A stretch of DNA of 64,000 bases from positions 1-64,000 of the forward strand of contig CAJUIX010000004.1 in assembly GCA_910586665.1 (NCBI GenBank). The letters run 5' to 3'. Position numbers and translations under genes: made by a program. This DNA is from an uncultured Duncaniella sp. (GTDB taxonomy: Bacteria > Bacteroidota > Bacteroidia > Bacteroidales > Muribaculaceae). Of the stretch, positions 52,574 through 60,949 are shown piece after piece (within the stretch, counting starts at the first letter, position 1; each line of letters begins with the position of its first letter). The notes beneath the pieces are model-generated. The model saw only the letters and a list, made by a program, of their open reading frames with translations. It did not search any database and had not been told where the DNA came from.

Positions 52574-53926
52574 TTACATTGTGATGTTTCCGGGCTTCCA
52601 GTTGTCATCATTTTCCCAAGCATCAACCGTGACGTTGAATTTGATTGGGTCGTCTAGAATAGGGTCACCGACTTTTTTATTATCAGGGCGTTTGGTGATG
52701 ATGTTATCCTGCTTGTTTTTGGGAATGAATTTGTCTAAGAAATTCTTTAAGTCAGATTCATTTTCAGGAACAGGTGGATAATATCCTGCACCTGAATCTT
52801 TTCCGCAGATATCAAGGTCGATGGTATATTTCTTACCCATAGCGAAGTCTATATCCACAGGGATGCAGGCAAAGCCGTATTCATTAGAATTGAATTTATC
52901 AGTGACGGGGAAGAGTTGGTGCAGGTGGTCGGAACCTTCAATCGCGACATCGCCTAAGTCGCCTTCATCGCCTTCATGAGTTGTCCCAGGGTGTCTTAGC
53001 TCAATTCGGCATAGAAGCATGATGTATACGCCGTCGTTTGTCGGAGTCAGGGTGTTTTCGGCTTCGGGTGTAGTCGTTATAGCCCTGTTCCATGCCGGAC
53101 GGTGTTGGGGAATAATCATAAGGGATTCATCCAATACATCCTGCTTTCCACCACTCAGATTTTTATATGAAGTGAAATAGCTGCCATACTTGCTTGTAGG
53201 ATTGGATAGTGACTGCCAATTGGTATTGTGGTTTGCTTTGTCATCATTTTTATTCCATGTAAAACCGGCACTCAAATCTCCCTTACCATTAAGATTGACA
53301 ATCCAGGAGCCTTTGATTTTTACAGTTCTATTGTCTTTGGCCTGTTTATCTTTTTGCTGGGCATTAATAAGGACTTGGGATAGGGCGTGCTTAAAGTTAA
53401 TGGTTACCGAAGTATTGGAAGAAGAAGGTACGTCTTCGAAAGCGACAACCAGGTCAGTCTGGTGTTCTCCGTCAGCCCATAGGGTAAGGCTTTCGTTATT
53501 GGAGGCTAAATCCGAATTAGACGGGGTAAAGCTTGAAATGAGAGGACCTGTCGATTCAAATTTAGAAGTTAATGTTGCAGGACTATAAGCCCAGAAAAAG
53601 ACTCTTTCTACGCCTGTAGGCCAATAAACATTGCGGTCAAGAGTCCATACCTCGTCTTGTTCTTTAGCTGTTTCAGGTGTGGTCTCACTACCGATTAAGA
53701 ATGAATTGTATAAGGAATGATTGGGGTGCACGGCTTTGGCGTAGACGGCGAAGTTGCCAAGATTAGATTTTGTCGTCTCGGTTGCTCTTGTCGCACGGCC
53801 GACGGTGGGGCTGAATGTGATTGCGTCGCCTTTAACGTCGGGGTTGACGTCGACCACTTCTTCGTTTGAGCAGGCGGTCGCTATCATGGCGCCCAGCACT
53901 GCGATTGGAATTAAACGGACTTTCAT
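52574..53926 (-). CDS. Fimbrillin family protein
   Basis: The 450-residue lipoprotein (MKVRLIPIAVLGAMIATACSNEE in shorter form, lipobox ATAC) is a probable major or accessory pilin. It has the fimbrillin block pattern ITFSPTVGRATRATET with Arg sites suited to trypsin-like maturation. It continues with VYWPTGVERVFFWAYSPATL and VTINFKHALSQVLINAQ. In type V pili the lipidated precursor is cleaved at such an Arg and assembled by donor-strand exchange. It lies 71 bp after the DUF5119 gene and before the palindromic element. Confidence 0.85.
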   Translation of the reverse strand: MKVRLIPIAVLGAMIATACSNEEVVDVNPDVKGDAITFSPTVGRATRATETTKSNLGNFAVYAKAVHPNHSLYNSFLIGSETTPETAKEQDEVWTLDRNVYWPTGVERVFFWAYSPATLTSKFESTGPLISSFTPSNSDLASNNESLTLWADGEHQTDLVVAFEDVPSSSNTSVTINFKHALSQVLINAQQKDKQAKDNRTVKIKGSWIVNLNGKGDLSAGFTWNKNDDKANHNTNWQSLSNPTSKYGSYFTSYKNLSGGKQDVLDESLMIIPQHRPAWNRAITTTPEAENTLTPTNDGVYIMLLCRIELRHPGTTHEGDEGDLGDVAIEGSDHLHQLFPVTDKFNSNEYGFACIPVDIDFAMGKKYTIDLDICGKDSGAGYYPPVPENESDLKNFLDKFIPKNKQDNIITKRPDNKKVGDPILDDPIKFNVTVDAWENDDNWKPGNITM

Positions 53927-53997
53927 TTTTTCCTAATATTAATTTTTAAAATTTGCTTTGTTTTTCCTTGTCTCTTATCATTATTGTATTGCATCCG

Positions 53998-54978
53998 CTA
54001 CATGGGGATGACTATGTTTTCGGCGCTTTCCCAGTCGCTTACGCCAGGCGACATGCCCGAACCGTCACCGCTGACGTCGGGGAGCTTGATGCCGCTGACC
54101 CGTATGTCGATGTGGTGGGTGCCGACGGCGGCGTTGTGGACCTGGACTGTGATGTCGAAGTCATAGTAGTATTTATGGGATGTGTATATTCGTAGTTTGT
54201 GGGGGATGTCGTGGGGGGCGGCATCGCCGAAGAGTGTCACTGTCCCGCGGAGGCAGTCGGAGCCGCAGTGTGCGAGTGGTAAGGGGATGGTGACCTCCCG
54301 GCCGGCGGGGCGTGATGTGGCGGGGTGCCATGTCTCGGCCACGCCCGTGATGACGGCGCTGGCCTCGATGTCAGGGGTGAGGTTTTCGATGCCGGTGACG
54401 CGGATGTCCCATACGGCTGTCGCCTCGACGGGGGTGAGGGTTATGTGGACGGGGACATTGGTTGCCGGTTCGACGGTGATTTTTTCAGTGAGTGTGTGGG
54501 CGTAGAGGGCACTTGCCTCGGCGCGGATTGGTTGCGATTCGGTATCGGAGGGTCGCGGCGCCTCGTCGGTACGGTTCATCGGTGATAGGAGGCGGTCTTC
54601 GTAGGTTAGGAGACAGTAGCTGTCGAAGGTGTTGCCGCGCTCGCTGTTGTTGTCGGTATCGCCGTTGTGTGTGACGACGAAGTATTCACCCGGGGGTACT
54701 TTGAGGGTGGAATTGAACTCGGTGCGGCTCGTGGCGGGATTCTTGGTCAGCTCGTAGCGCGAGCCGGCGGTGCCGTCGACCGGGAAGAACCAGACGACCA
54801 TTGTGCTCGGGTCGGCGTCGGGGGCGGCCGACCAGTCGAAGGTGATGTCCACCGGGGAGTGGTGGGAGTGGTCGTAGCACAACGGGCGCTGCTCGCAGCT
54901 GCCGAGGGTGAGGCTCAGGAGCAGGGGGAGTAGCGGCCACAATGCGGCGAGGTTGATTTGTAGGCGCCGGGGGCTCAT
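53998..54978 (-). CDS. DUF5119 domain lipoprotein (fimbrial anchor-like)
   Basis: The 326-residue lipoprotein (hydrophobic LAALWPLLPLLLSLTLGSC, lipobox LGSC) has the DUF5119 opening LCYDHSHHSPVDITFDWSAA. Two beta-sandwich-like halves follow. The family resembles FimB/Mfa2 proteins that anchor or cap fimbriae at the outer membrane. It overlaps the DUF3575 gene by 4 bp (ATGA), so the two are translationally coupled. Confidence 0.85.
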   Translation of the reverse strand: MSPRRLQINLAALWPLLPLLLSLTLGSCEQRPLCYDHSHHSPVDITFDWSAAPDADPSTMVVWFFPVDGTAGSRYELTKNPATSRTEFNSTLKVPPGEYFVVTHNGDTDNNSERGNTFDSYCLLTYEDRLLSPMNRTDEAPRPSDTESQPIRAEASALYAHTLTEKITVEPATNVPVHITLTPVEATAVWDIRVTGIENLTPDIEASAVITGVAETWHPATSRPAGREVTIPLPLAHCGSDCLRGTVTLFGDAAPHDIPHKLRIYTSHKYYYDFDITVQVHNAAVGTHHIDIRVSGIKLPDVSGDGSGMSPGVSDWESAENIVIPM

Positions 54979-55520
54979 CGTTTCCCTCCTTTCGCATTAG
55001 TGGCGCTGCCGAGGAGCCATGTGAGGGTGACGCCAAGGCGTGTCGGGCCTATCCAGTGGTTTTTATGAGTGGATACCCACACATCGTGGTCGTCAATGGG
55101 AGAGTGTTTTTTGAATTGTCCCCACATGTAGCCCACGCCGAGCGAGAAGTCGAGATTGAGGCGGGGGGCGAGGGGGAGGGAGTAGGCATAGGAGATGCCG
55201 ACGGCATAGTTATACTTGTCGGAGAGGAGGCCTTTGTTCTTGCGGCCGAACTGGAAGTCGTAGCAGACGAGGGAGGCGTAGAGCCCGAGGTGGTGGCCGG
55301 CGAATGGGGAGGCGGAGGGGGAGAGGCGGTAGGCTATGTCGATGTCGCCGCCGTAGATCCGATAGTAGCGGTGGCGCGATTTTCGGCTCCACCATGCGCA
55401 CATCCAGTCGGCGTCGAGGGTCAGCCTGTCGGCGAATGCGGCTTTGACGGTGATGTTGGGGACGAGGAGGAGGTCGTAGAGAAGGTTGGTGCCGACGGCG
55501 AAGGCCGGTTTGCCCGACAT
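54975..55520 (-). CDS. DUF3575 protein, mature part (5' end out of frame)
   Basis: The 181-residue frame matches DUF3575, an outer-membrane beta-barrel-like family that starts fimbrillin operons (FAVGTNLLYDLLLVPNITVK; CAWWSRKSRHRYYRIYGGD; GVGYMWGQFKKHSP). From this ATG there is no signal peptide, which is abnormal for the family. A signal-peptide-like reading frame directly upstream (55571-55729) is offset by a run of eight G residues. With nine or six G the two would form one protein of about 250 residues. The gene is first in the fimbrial operon. Confidence 0.8.
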   Translation of the reverse strand: MSGKPAFAVGTNLLYDLLLVPNITVKAAFADRLTLDADWMCAWWSRKSRHRYYRIYGGDIDIAYRLSPSASPFAGHHLGLYASLVCYDFQFGRKNKGLLSDKYNYAVGISYAYSLPLAPRLNLDFSLGVGYMWGQFKKHSPIDDHDVWVSTHKNHWIGPTRLGVTLTWLLGSATNAKGGKR

Positions 55521-55570
55521 GATTGTAGCTTCGGGATTCGCATGTGTAAGCGTTTGATTATCAGTAGATT

Positions 55571-55729
55571 TTACCCCCCCCGATATGCAGGAGTGCCGTC
55601 TGTCCTATAGTCAGAGACAGACGCATGGATTTCCGCCGCAGTGCAGAGTGACGTTAAGCAGAGCATGGCGGCGCAGGTGCAAATATGGATAAGTCGTAAA
55701 GATTTAAAGTGTCGGATACAGCATTTCAT
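55571..55729 (-). pseudogene. Signal-peptide segment of the DUF3575 gene, separated by a G8 tract
   Basis: From the ATG at 55729 the frame reads MKCCIRHFKSLRLIHICTCA, then AMLCLTSLCTAAEIHA, a basic-hydrophobic signal. It continues through SVSDYRTDGTPAYRGG and stops at a TAA directly after eight G residues (C8 on the plus strand, 55574-55581). One added G would join it to the DUF3575 frame with no other stop. Eight is long enough for slipped-strand mispairing. Confidence 0.7.
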
Positions 55730-55829
55730 ATAAAACCACTATAAAATATTCGGTTTATGAAATTTAGCTACAATTTTGCTTCGCAAAAATATATACGCTT
55801 CGTGTATTTTCAAAGAAATCATATGAAAT
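55723..55829. repeat. 9-bp inverted repeats around the fimbrial promoter
   Basis: ATTTCATAT (55723-55731) and ATATGAAAT (55821-55829) are exact inverted repeats around 89 bp. A further direct copy, TATGAAATTTA, lies at 55756-55766. The left arm includes the ATG of the DUF3575 signal frame. The enclosed segment holds the only good promoter for the operon and lies beside a tyrosine recombinase gene. Confidence 0.5.
55784..55814 (-). promoter_or_regulatory. Promoter of the fimbrial operon
   Basis: On the minus strand, TTTG (55811-55814), a 19-bp spacer and TATTTTTG (55784-55791) fit the Bacteroidetes consensus and point to the DUF3575 ATG at 55729. The same stretch includes a small hairpin (TTTTGC-TTC-GCAAAA, 55774-55788). 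Confidence 0.55.
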
Positions 55830-55861
55830 TTATGCTTTTTTAACGTAATAAATCACAACAA

Positions 55862-57076
55862 ATGACATCTTTCAAAGTGAAATTCCGTCCTTCGGCTGTG
55901 GCCGGTAGGGACGGCTCGGTGTATTATCAGATTATACACGAGCGGAGAGTGAGACAACTGCTGACTTCCTACAGACTGCCCTCTGATTGCTGGGACGAGC
56001 GGCGCTCGCTGCCGGCGGCGATGTCTGCCGCGTCCTCGCGGGGCGCGACAGAGCGGGTGAGGATGGCTATCGGACATGATCTCGATAGGCTGACGAGGAT
56101 TTGCTGCCGGCTGGAGCGGAGAGGGCTTGCGTATACGGCTGACGATGTTGTCGAAGAGTTCCGGCGCTATGCGGCCCGCTATTCGCTCGCTGTCTTTATG
56201 GGAAGTCTCGTCGACGGTATGCGTCGACGAGGACAGATGAGGACTGCGGAGACATACACGGCGGCCTTGCGGAGCTTCCAGAAATTCCTTTCCGATGTAG
56301 GGCAAGGCGATGGGCTGATGCTCGACGCGATGACGTCAGATGTTGTAGAGGCCTACGAGGCTTATCTACGCGCGAGGGGCAACAGTCCGAACACGACGTC
56401 GTTCTACATGCGCATACTCCGCGCGGTCTATAACCGGGCTGTCGACAGCGGAGCCGTCGAGCAGGGAAATCCTTTCAAGCGGGTCTACACCGGGGTGGGG
56501 AAGACGGTGAAGCGGGCGTTGCCGCTCTCGGTCATGAGGCGTATCAAGGCTCTCGACCTGTCGCCAAGATCTCATGCCGGCTATGCGCGCGACATGTTTC
56601 TGATGAGTTTCTATCTGCGGGGGATGAGTTTCATCGACATGGCCTTTCTCAGAAAGGAAAATCTTGCCGGGGGCTACCTCTCTTATCGGCGGCGCAAGAC
56701 GGGGCAGGCGCTGAGGATTGAGTGGACGCGCGAGATGCAGGAGCTGCTTGACAGGTATCCTGCCAATCCGACCCCCTACCTGCTCCCGATCCTGACGAAG
56801 GAGGGGATTAACGAGCGTAATGCCTATCGCAACGCGGGTTATAGTATCAACCGGCATCTCAAGGTGGTAGCCGGATTGGCCGGGGTGAGCATACCGCTGA
56901 CGCTATATTGCGCACGCCACACATGGGCGTCGGTTGCGAAGTCGAAGGGGATACCTGTCAGCGTCATCAGCGAGGGTATGGGCCATGATTCGGAGGCGAC
57001 GACACGAATATATCTCGCCTCGCTTGACACCTGTGTGGTCGACAAGGTAAATGAGCTGATTCTTAAGTCTATATAA
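55862..57076 (+). CDS. Tyrosine-type site-specific recombinase (Bacteroidetes integrase/invertase type)
   Basis: The 404-residue protein has an N-terminal arm-type domain (MTSFKVKFRPSAVAGRDGSV, VYYQIIHERRVRQL), a SAM-like core-binding domain (about 110-205) and a catalytic domain. Active-site residues are Arg253 (FYLRGMSFIDM), Lys279 (RRRKTG), Arg352 in YCARHTWAS (Tyr349 replaces the first histidine, as in many Bacteroidetes enzymes), His375 (MGHDS) and nucleophile Tyr384. It is divergent from the fimbrial operon with 132 bp between, the arrangement expected of an invertase controlling a fimbrial promoter. Being a relic of a mobile element is the alternative. Confidence 0.92.
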   Translation: MTSFKVKFRPSAVAGRDGSVYYQIIHERRVRQLLTSYRLPSDCWDERRSLPAAMSAASSRGATERVRMAIGHDLDRLTRICCRLERRGLAYTADDVVEEFRRYAARYSLAVFMGSLVDGMRRRGQMRTAETYTAALRSFQKFLSDVGQGDGLMLDAMTSDVVEAYEAYLRARGNSPNTTSFYMRILRAVYNRAVDSGAVEQGNPFKRVYTGVGKTVKRALPLSVMRRIKALDLSPRSHAGYARDMFLMSFYLRGMSFIDMAFLRKENLAGGYLSYRRRKTGQALRIEWTREMQELLDRYPANPTPYLLPILTKEGINERNAYRNAGYSINRHLKVVAGLAGVSIPLTLYCARHTWASVAKSKGIPVSVISEGMGHDSEATTRIYLASLDTCVVDKVNELILKSI

Positions 57077-57090
57077 GGATTGAATGGACG

Positions 57091-57137
57091 CAGCCGGATG
57101 AGAAATCCTTGTCAGGTCTCGCATCCGGCTGTATTAT
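57091..57137. terminator. Terminator between the recombinase and the restriction gene
   Basis: CAGCCGGATG (57091-57100) pairs with CATCCGGCTG (57122-57131), followed by TATTATAG. It serves the two convergent genes. Confidence 0.7.
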
Positions 57138-57145
57138 AGTATGTG

Positions 57146-58750
57146 TTATGCCATCGTGTTGTCGTAGAGTGTAGGACTGCTGTCGATAGCACTGATGAAA
57201 TCCTCTATTTTGTAAGGCCGTATTACAAGATTGTTGGTGTCTCTGACATATCCTATCTGCCGTATGGTGTCACTGAATATGCTTGGAGCTATGAATATGC
57301 ACCTGGCATCTCCGGACTCAAAGAGTTTTTTGTACTCGTTAAGGTGTCTTTCTATCGGCCATACCTCCATCATGGTCTGCATACGGCCTTCCGACATTGT
57401 GACTTCGATAAGTATACCGTTGTTGTTTTCATAACATTCTATGTCACCTGCATTTCCGCCGGCTGTGGAGGTCGGTAGGCCCTCGTCGTCGCAGGGATAA
57501 TTAGGTATCACTGTGGTTTCCGGGTATCTATGTTTTATTGCAAGTGCTGTCAGAAACTCAAGGCGTGTGGATGCATTGAGGAATTTCAGCACATCGTGAT
57601 TGGACAGACCTTTTTTCGACAGGATTTCCAATTCGGATTTGACAGTCTTGTATGGGTAATGTGGAAGTTGAAATTCGAGTTTTTCGGCGGCTGCGTTTTT
57701 TGAGATTTTTACCGGCTGCATCTTGAACAGATGTTCATCAACAGCAGCCATATAATCAAAGTATTCACGCTCGTCTTCGTGGTGACTATAGAAGGAATAT
57801 TTACTTAGAATATAATTAATTTTCTTGTCTTCGTTGTGGTTGATGTCAATGAAGCGACCTGCACCGCGAATAGAGATTAGCCCTGTCAGACGCATTTTCC
57901 TGATGAAGTCGTCGGGATAGTCTATCAAAATAGAGTTAATGTCGATTTTCTTGTAATTCCCTTCCATTATTTCATCGACACATATGCCGTATATGACCTC
58001 GTTGCTCGGATTGTAGCCATAGTCCCTGCGGAGTTTCTTGATACGCCAGTATAGGGCTTCGGCTTTATTGTCTTTCCAAAACAGAAGTATAGGCAATTCG
58101 TGACGTGCTATACCGGCCCCGTTAAACTCGGGATCGTCGTTAAGGAGATATATAACTCTCAGGAGCAAAATAAGAGGGACATTATCATTAAGGACTTTGA
58201 CAAATGGATTAAATCTCTGTGATTTGACGAGAGCCTGTAGAAATGCCATGTTTTCATATTCAGGGTGTGTTTCCTCGACAAGAATCTCGTCGTCGGGCAT
58301 CACTTTGACATCTAAGATGCGGGCGAGTAATGTGCCGGTTTGAGAAAATTCGATTTTACCATTGTCGCGAGGGGAAGGGTAGTATACGAAGCCAAGTTCC
58401 TTGGCAAAGTCAAACTGTGTGGCGAATCTTGACGGCCAGCCATAGTCAAAACCTGCTTCGCCATGTGATTGGGGATTATTGGCAAGCATCCATTTCACTT
58501 CGTCGTTGGTCAATATATACCTCCCGAAGCCACTTTTGTCAGTTTTTGCCCATTTTTCCTTTACGGAGTCGGACTTTCTTGTCGGACGGTATAGTCCATA
58601 TCTGATAAGTTCCCCGCATATTTTGGTCGAGAGGTCATTGGTGAGTTGCTGCCCGTCAAATTTTTTCATCAACCATAGGTATGATTTTAGTCTTAATGGA
58701 TTGCGCAGGGTAGTTGTGTATAGAAGAGGTTTAAATTCGCGTTTTGCCAT
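57146..58750 (-). CDS. AlwI-family type II restriction endonuclease
   Basis: The 534-residue protein begins with the AlwI-family block FKPLLYTTTLRNPLRLKSYL, followed by FDGQQLTNDLSTKICGELI. A PD-(D/E)xK-type site is plausible in the C-terminal part: Asp436 in GDIECYENN and Glu449 in ILIEVT. AlwI itself cuts outside the asymmetric site GGATC. The gene starts 1 bp before the methyltransferase stop, so the three genes 60843-57146 form one restriction-modification operon. It is AT-rich relative to the surrounding core genes. Specificity for GGATC is inferred from family only. Confidence 0.85.
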   Translation of the reverse strand: MAKREFKPLLYTTTLRNPLRLKSYLWLMKKFDGQQLTNDLSTKICGELIRYGLYRPTRKSDSVKEKWAKTDKSGFGRYILTNDEVKWMLANNPQSHGEAGFDYGWPSRFATQFDFAKELGFVYYPSPRDNGKIEFSQTGTLLARILDVKVMPDDEILVEETHPEYENMAFLQALVKSQRFNPFVKVLNDNVPLILLLRVIYLLNDDPEFNGAGIARHELPILLFWKDNKAEALYWRIKKLRRDYGYNPSNEVIYGICVDEIMEGNYKKIDINSILIDYPDDFIRKMRLTGLISIRGAGRFIDINHNEDKKINYILSKYSFYSHHEDEREYFDYMAAVDEHLFKMQPVKISKNAAAEKLEFQLPHYPYKTVKSELEILSKKGLSNHDVLKFLNASTRLEFLTALAIKHRYPETTVIPNYPCDDEGLPTSTAGGNAGDIECYENNNGILIEVTMSEGRMQTMMEVWPIERHLNEYKKLFESGDARCIFIAPSIFSDTIRQIGYVRDTNNLVIRPYKIEDFISAIDSSPTLYDNTMA

Positions 58751-58751
58751 A

Positions 58752-59660
58752 TTAGTAGTTAGTTATGAGTACCTCGTTAAATTTCTTGATTGTATTGTCG
58801 TGATAACTGATATAATTGCTTTTTATAGTGTGGGTGTTATAGTTTCTCGACCATTCAGTGAATATGCGGTTTTCCCGCCCTTTGTATATTGTGACGTTTG
58901 AGATTGCAAATTTGATGTTTCCTTCTGTCAGTCGGTCAAGCAGCGCGAGGAGTTTATGTTCGGTTCCGTCATTCCAGTATTTATTATATTCGCTGAAGGT
59001 TATAAGATAAGGCGGGTCAAGATAGACAAGGTCGTCTTCATTGAGGTTGAGGGTCATGAAGAACGTCTCAAAGTCAAGATTGTGCCAGGCTATTTGTTTT
59101 TTTTTGACTTCTTTGAAGTAATTTTTCAGAGCATCGTAGGTATTCTGATTGAAATCGACATTTCCAACAGGAAGATTGTACTCACCATGCCGGTTAAATC
59201 GAAGCATCCTGTTGAAACCGTATATAAGCAGTATGTACAGATACCTTATATCATAGCTGTGGGCAAGGTTGAAATCTTCTTTTAATTGGTTGAAGCCATC
59301 TTTGTTGTAGCGGGCAAAATAAGTTTTTTTGAATGTATCTTTTAACTCTTGCGGGATGTCGTCATGCCTGTATGAGCATGACATTCCGTAGTGGTCAATT
59401 ATTTCAAATATTTCATTGAAAAAACTCTCTTCGCGGCCGACATATAAATAAAGGTATTTGTGAAGGGCTATGACGTAAGGGTCGAGGTCGTTAAGAATAT
59501 AATTCTGTGCCTCTACATTGAGAAATACAGAGCCACCGCCGACAAATGGTTCCACAAATTGCCGGATATGTCCTGGAAAATGAGATTTGATTTCCGTGAC
59601 GAGCTTATATTTATCTCCTACATAGAAGAGTGGGGAACGATTTACTTTTTCTTTCGGCAT
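58752..59660 (-). CDS. Dam-like DNA adenine-N6 methyltransferase (D12 class)
   Basis: The 302-residue protein has the alpha-class order of motifs: FVEPFVGGGSVFLN (AdoMet-binding FxGxG, about 35-48) and the catalytic DPPY at 215-218 in VYLDPPYLITFSEYN. FYVGDKYKLV at the N-terminus corresponds to the Dam K-x-x-L region. It overlaps the preceding methyltransferase gene by 50 bp and abuts the endonuclease gene. It most likely protects one strand of the endonuclease's asymmetric site. Confidence 0.92.
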   Translation of the reverse strand: MPKEKVNRSPLFYVGDKYKLVTEIKSHFPGHIRQFVEPFVGGGSVFLNVEAQNYILNDLDPYVIALHKYLYLYVGREESFFNEIFEIIDHYGMSCSYRHDDIPQELKDTFKKTYFARYNKDGFNQLKEDFNLAHSYDIRYLYILLIYGFNRMLRFNRHGEYNLPVGNVDFNQNTYDALKNYFKEVKKKQIAWHNLDFETFFMTLNLNEDDLVYLDPPYLITFSEYNKYWNDGTEHKLLALLDRLTEGNIKFAISNVTIYKGRENRIFTEWSRNYNTHTIKSNYISYHDNTIKKFNEVLITNY

Positions 59661-60843
59661 CTATCTCTGTAATGAATAAAATTTCTTTGTGATTCTCAAA
59701 TTCAGTTTTTCCGGCATTGAAGGCGGCATGGCTGTGCTCATATATGGTCGTTTCACCACACATGTCAAGTATCTTCTTGATTTCTTCCAGTCTGATTTTA
59801 TTCTCTGATGATTTACTTTTTGACTGATATGTGTTATTATAAGAAACGGCAAGGTAGCGGGCATTTATATTTGACACGAGATCCATGAAGGCGTCCGCAG
59901 CTTTGCTTGTGCAATAAAGACTCATGTTTTCAGGTTTTGGTTTGAGTGCCACACCGTATAGTCGTGGACAGTCCCACTTGACAAGTGTCTCATATAGATG
60001 ATAGAAGCGACAATACTGTCTTGAATTATAGGGCGGATCTATGTAGACTATGTCAGCTTCGATATTCCTGGCAAGCTGATTTGAGTCGCAACGGTGGATT
60101 TCAACGTAATCGTAGCTTTTTGCATCAATCAGTCTCATGTTTAATGCCTGTTCCCTTATCGGTTTTTTGATATATGCGTCAAAATGACCGACAGTGTTTG
60201 CAAGACGGTCGATGCTGTATATGAGTGATGCTATAAGTATATGGTATTCTTTGTCAGAGAGGTCAGGACGCATGTTCTCGATGTCCTGGCGAATAAAACC
60301 GATGAGTTTAGACAGTCCGTGTTCATAAAATTTTCCGCCGAAGTTGATTGAAAAATAATTTTCATCAAGGTTTTTCGGATTAATTCTATTGTAATTTGAC
60401 ACTATATCCTGCAATTTGTCGCAGTCCCAATTTCCAGGGCCGAAAAAGGCATGGTAAATCGTGTTGTTGGAATATAGGAAGTCATTGATTATTACATGGT
60501 CAAAGATGTCTATAGCTCGGTTGGCAACGGCTCCTGTCCCCGCAAATATGTCACAGAAAGAGTGTGAATCCTGGGCGTGGGACGCTATGGTCGAAATAAT
60601 CCAGTCAGTTAGTTTGGCCTTGTTTCCTATATAGCGGCGGCTCTCCAATTCGATTGGCCGTGCATAGATTTTCTCTTCAAAAAGAGAAGGTTGGGATATT
60701 TCATATAAAGCAGCCTGGTCAGACACGACAGGTGTTTCGTCTGAGTAGCCGGTATACGGTTTTACGGACCTGTCGCAAGCTTCCTGCTCGAATGGTTCCG
60801 GGGTCTCTCGTCTTTTTTTTGATTTGTGATCGGGATTTGACAT
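59611..60843 (-). CDS. Second DNA adenine-N6 methyltransferase (D12 class)
   Basis: The 410-residue protein has a disordered, basic-acidic leader of about 60 residues, then YIGNKAKLTDWI, the AdoMet motif FAGTGAV at 100-106 and the catalytic DPPY at 269-272 (IDPPYNSRQYCRFYH). It differs clearly from the other methyltransferase. An asymmetric target needs a separate enzyme for each strand, so the pair fits an AlwI-type system. It is the first gene of the operon. Many of its codons are AT-rich. Confidence 0.9.
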   Translation of the reverse strand: MSNPDHKSKKRRETPEPFEQEACDRSVKPYTGYSDETPVVSDQAALYEISQPSLFEEKIYARPIELESRRYIGNKAKLTDWIISTIASHAQDSHSFCDIFAGTGAVANRAIDIFDHVIINDFLYSNNTIYHAFFGPGNWDCDKLQDIVSNYNRINPKNLDENYFSINFGGKFYEHGLSKLIGFIRQDIENMRPDLSDKEYHILIASLIYSIDRLANTVGHFDAYIKKPIREQALNMRLIDAKSYDYVEIHRCDSNQLARNIEADIVYIDPPYNSRQYCRFYHLYETLVKWDCPRLYGVALKPKPENMSLYCTSKAADAFMDLVSNINARYLAVSYNNTYQSKSKSSENKIRLEEIKKILDMCGETTIYEHSHAAFNAGKTEFENHKEILFITEIDAERKSKSFPTLLCRR

Positions 60844-60880
60844 GGTTTGTTGCGAAAGGTGATGCTGTATGTTGAATAAA

Positions 60881-60932
60881 AAAGTTAGGTGAAAATACTA
60901 TTTATAGTGGTTTTTCACCTAACTTTCTTATT
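60881..60932 (-). terminator. ppdK terminator
   Basis: A 15-bp perfect stem (60881-60895 with 60912-60926, AAAGTTAGGTGAAAA) continues into CACTA/TAGTG pairing and a small loop. On the minus strand it is followed by T6. It ends ppdK and lies just upstream of the restriction-modification operon. Confidence 0.85.
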
Positions 60933-60949
60933 TGGTTACAAATTCGGGA

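Noticed and set aside
57146..60843. Restriction-modification operon integrated at a tRNA
   Set aside because: No tRNA gene or duplicated tRNA end was found next to the recombinase or the operon.
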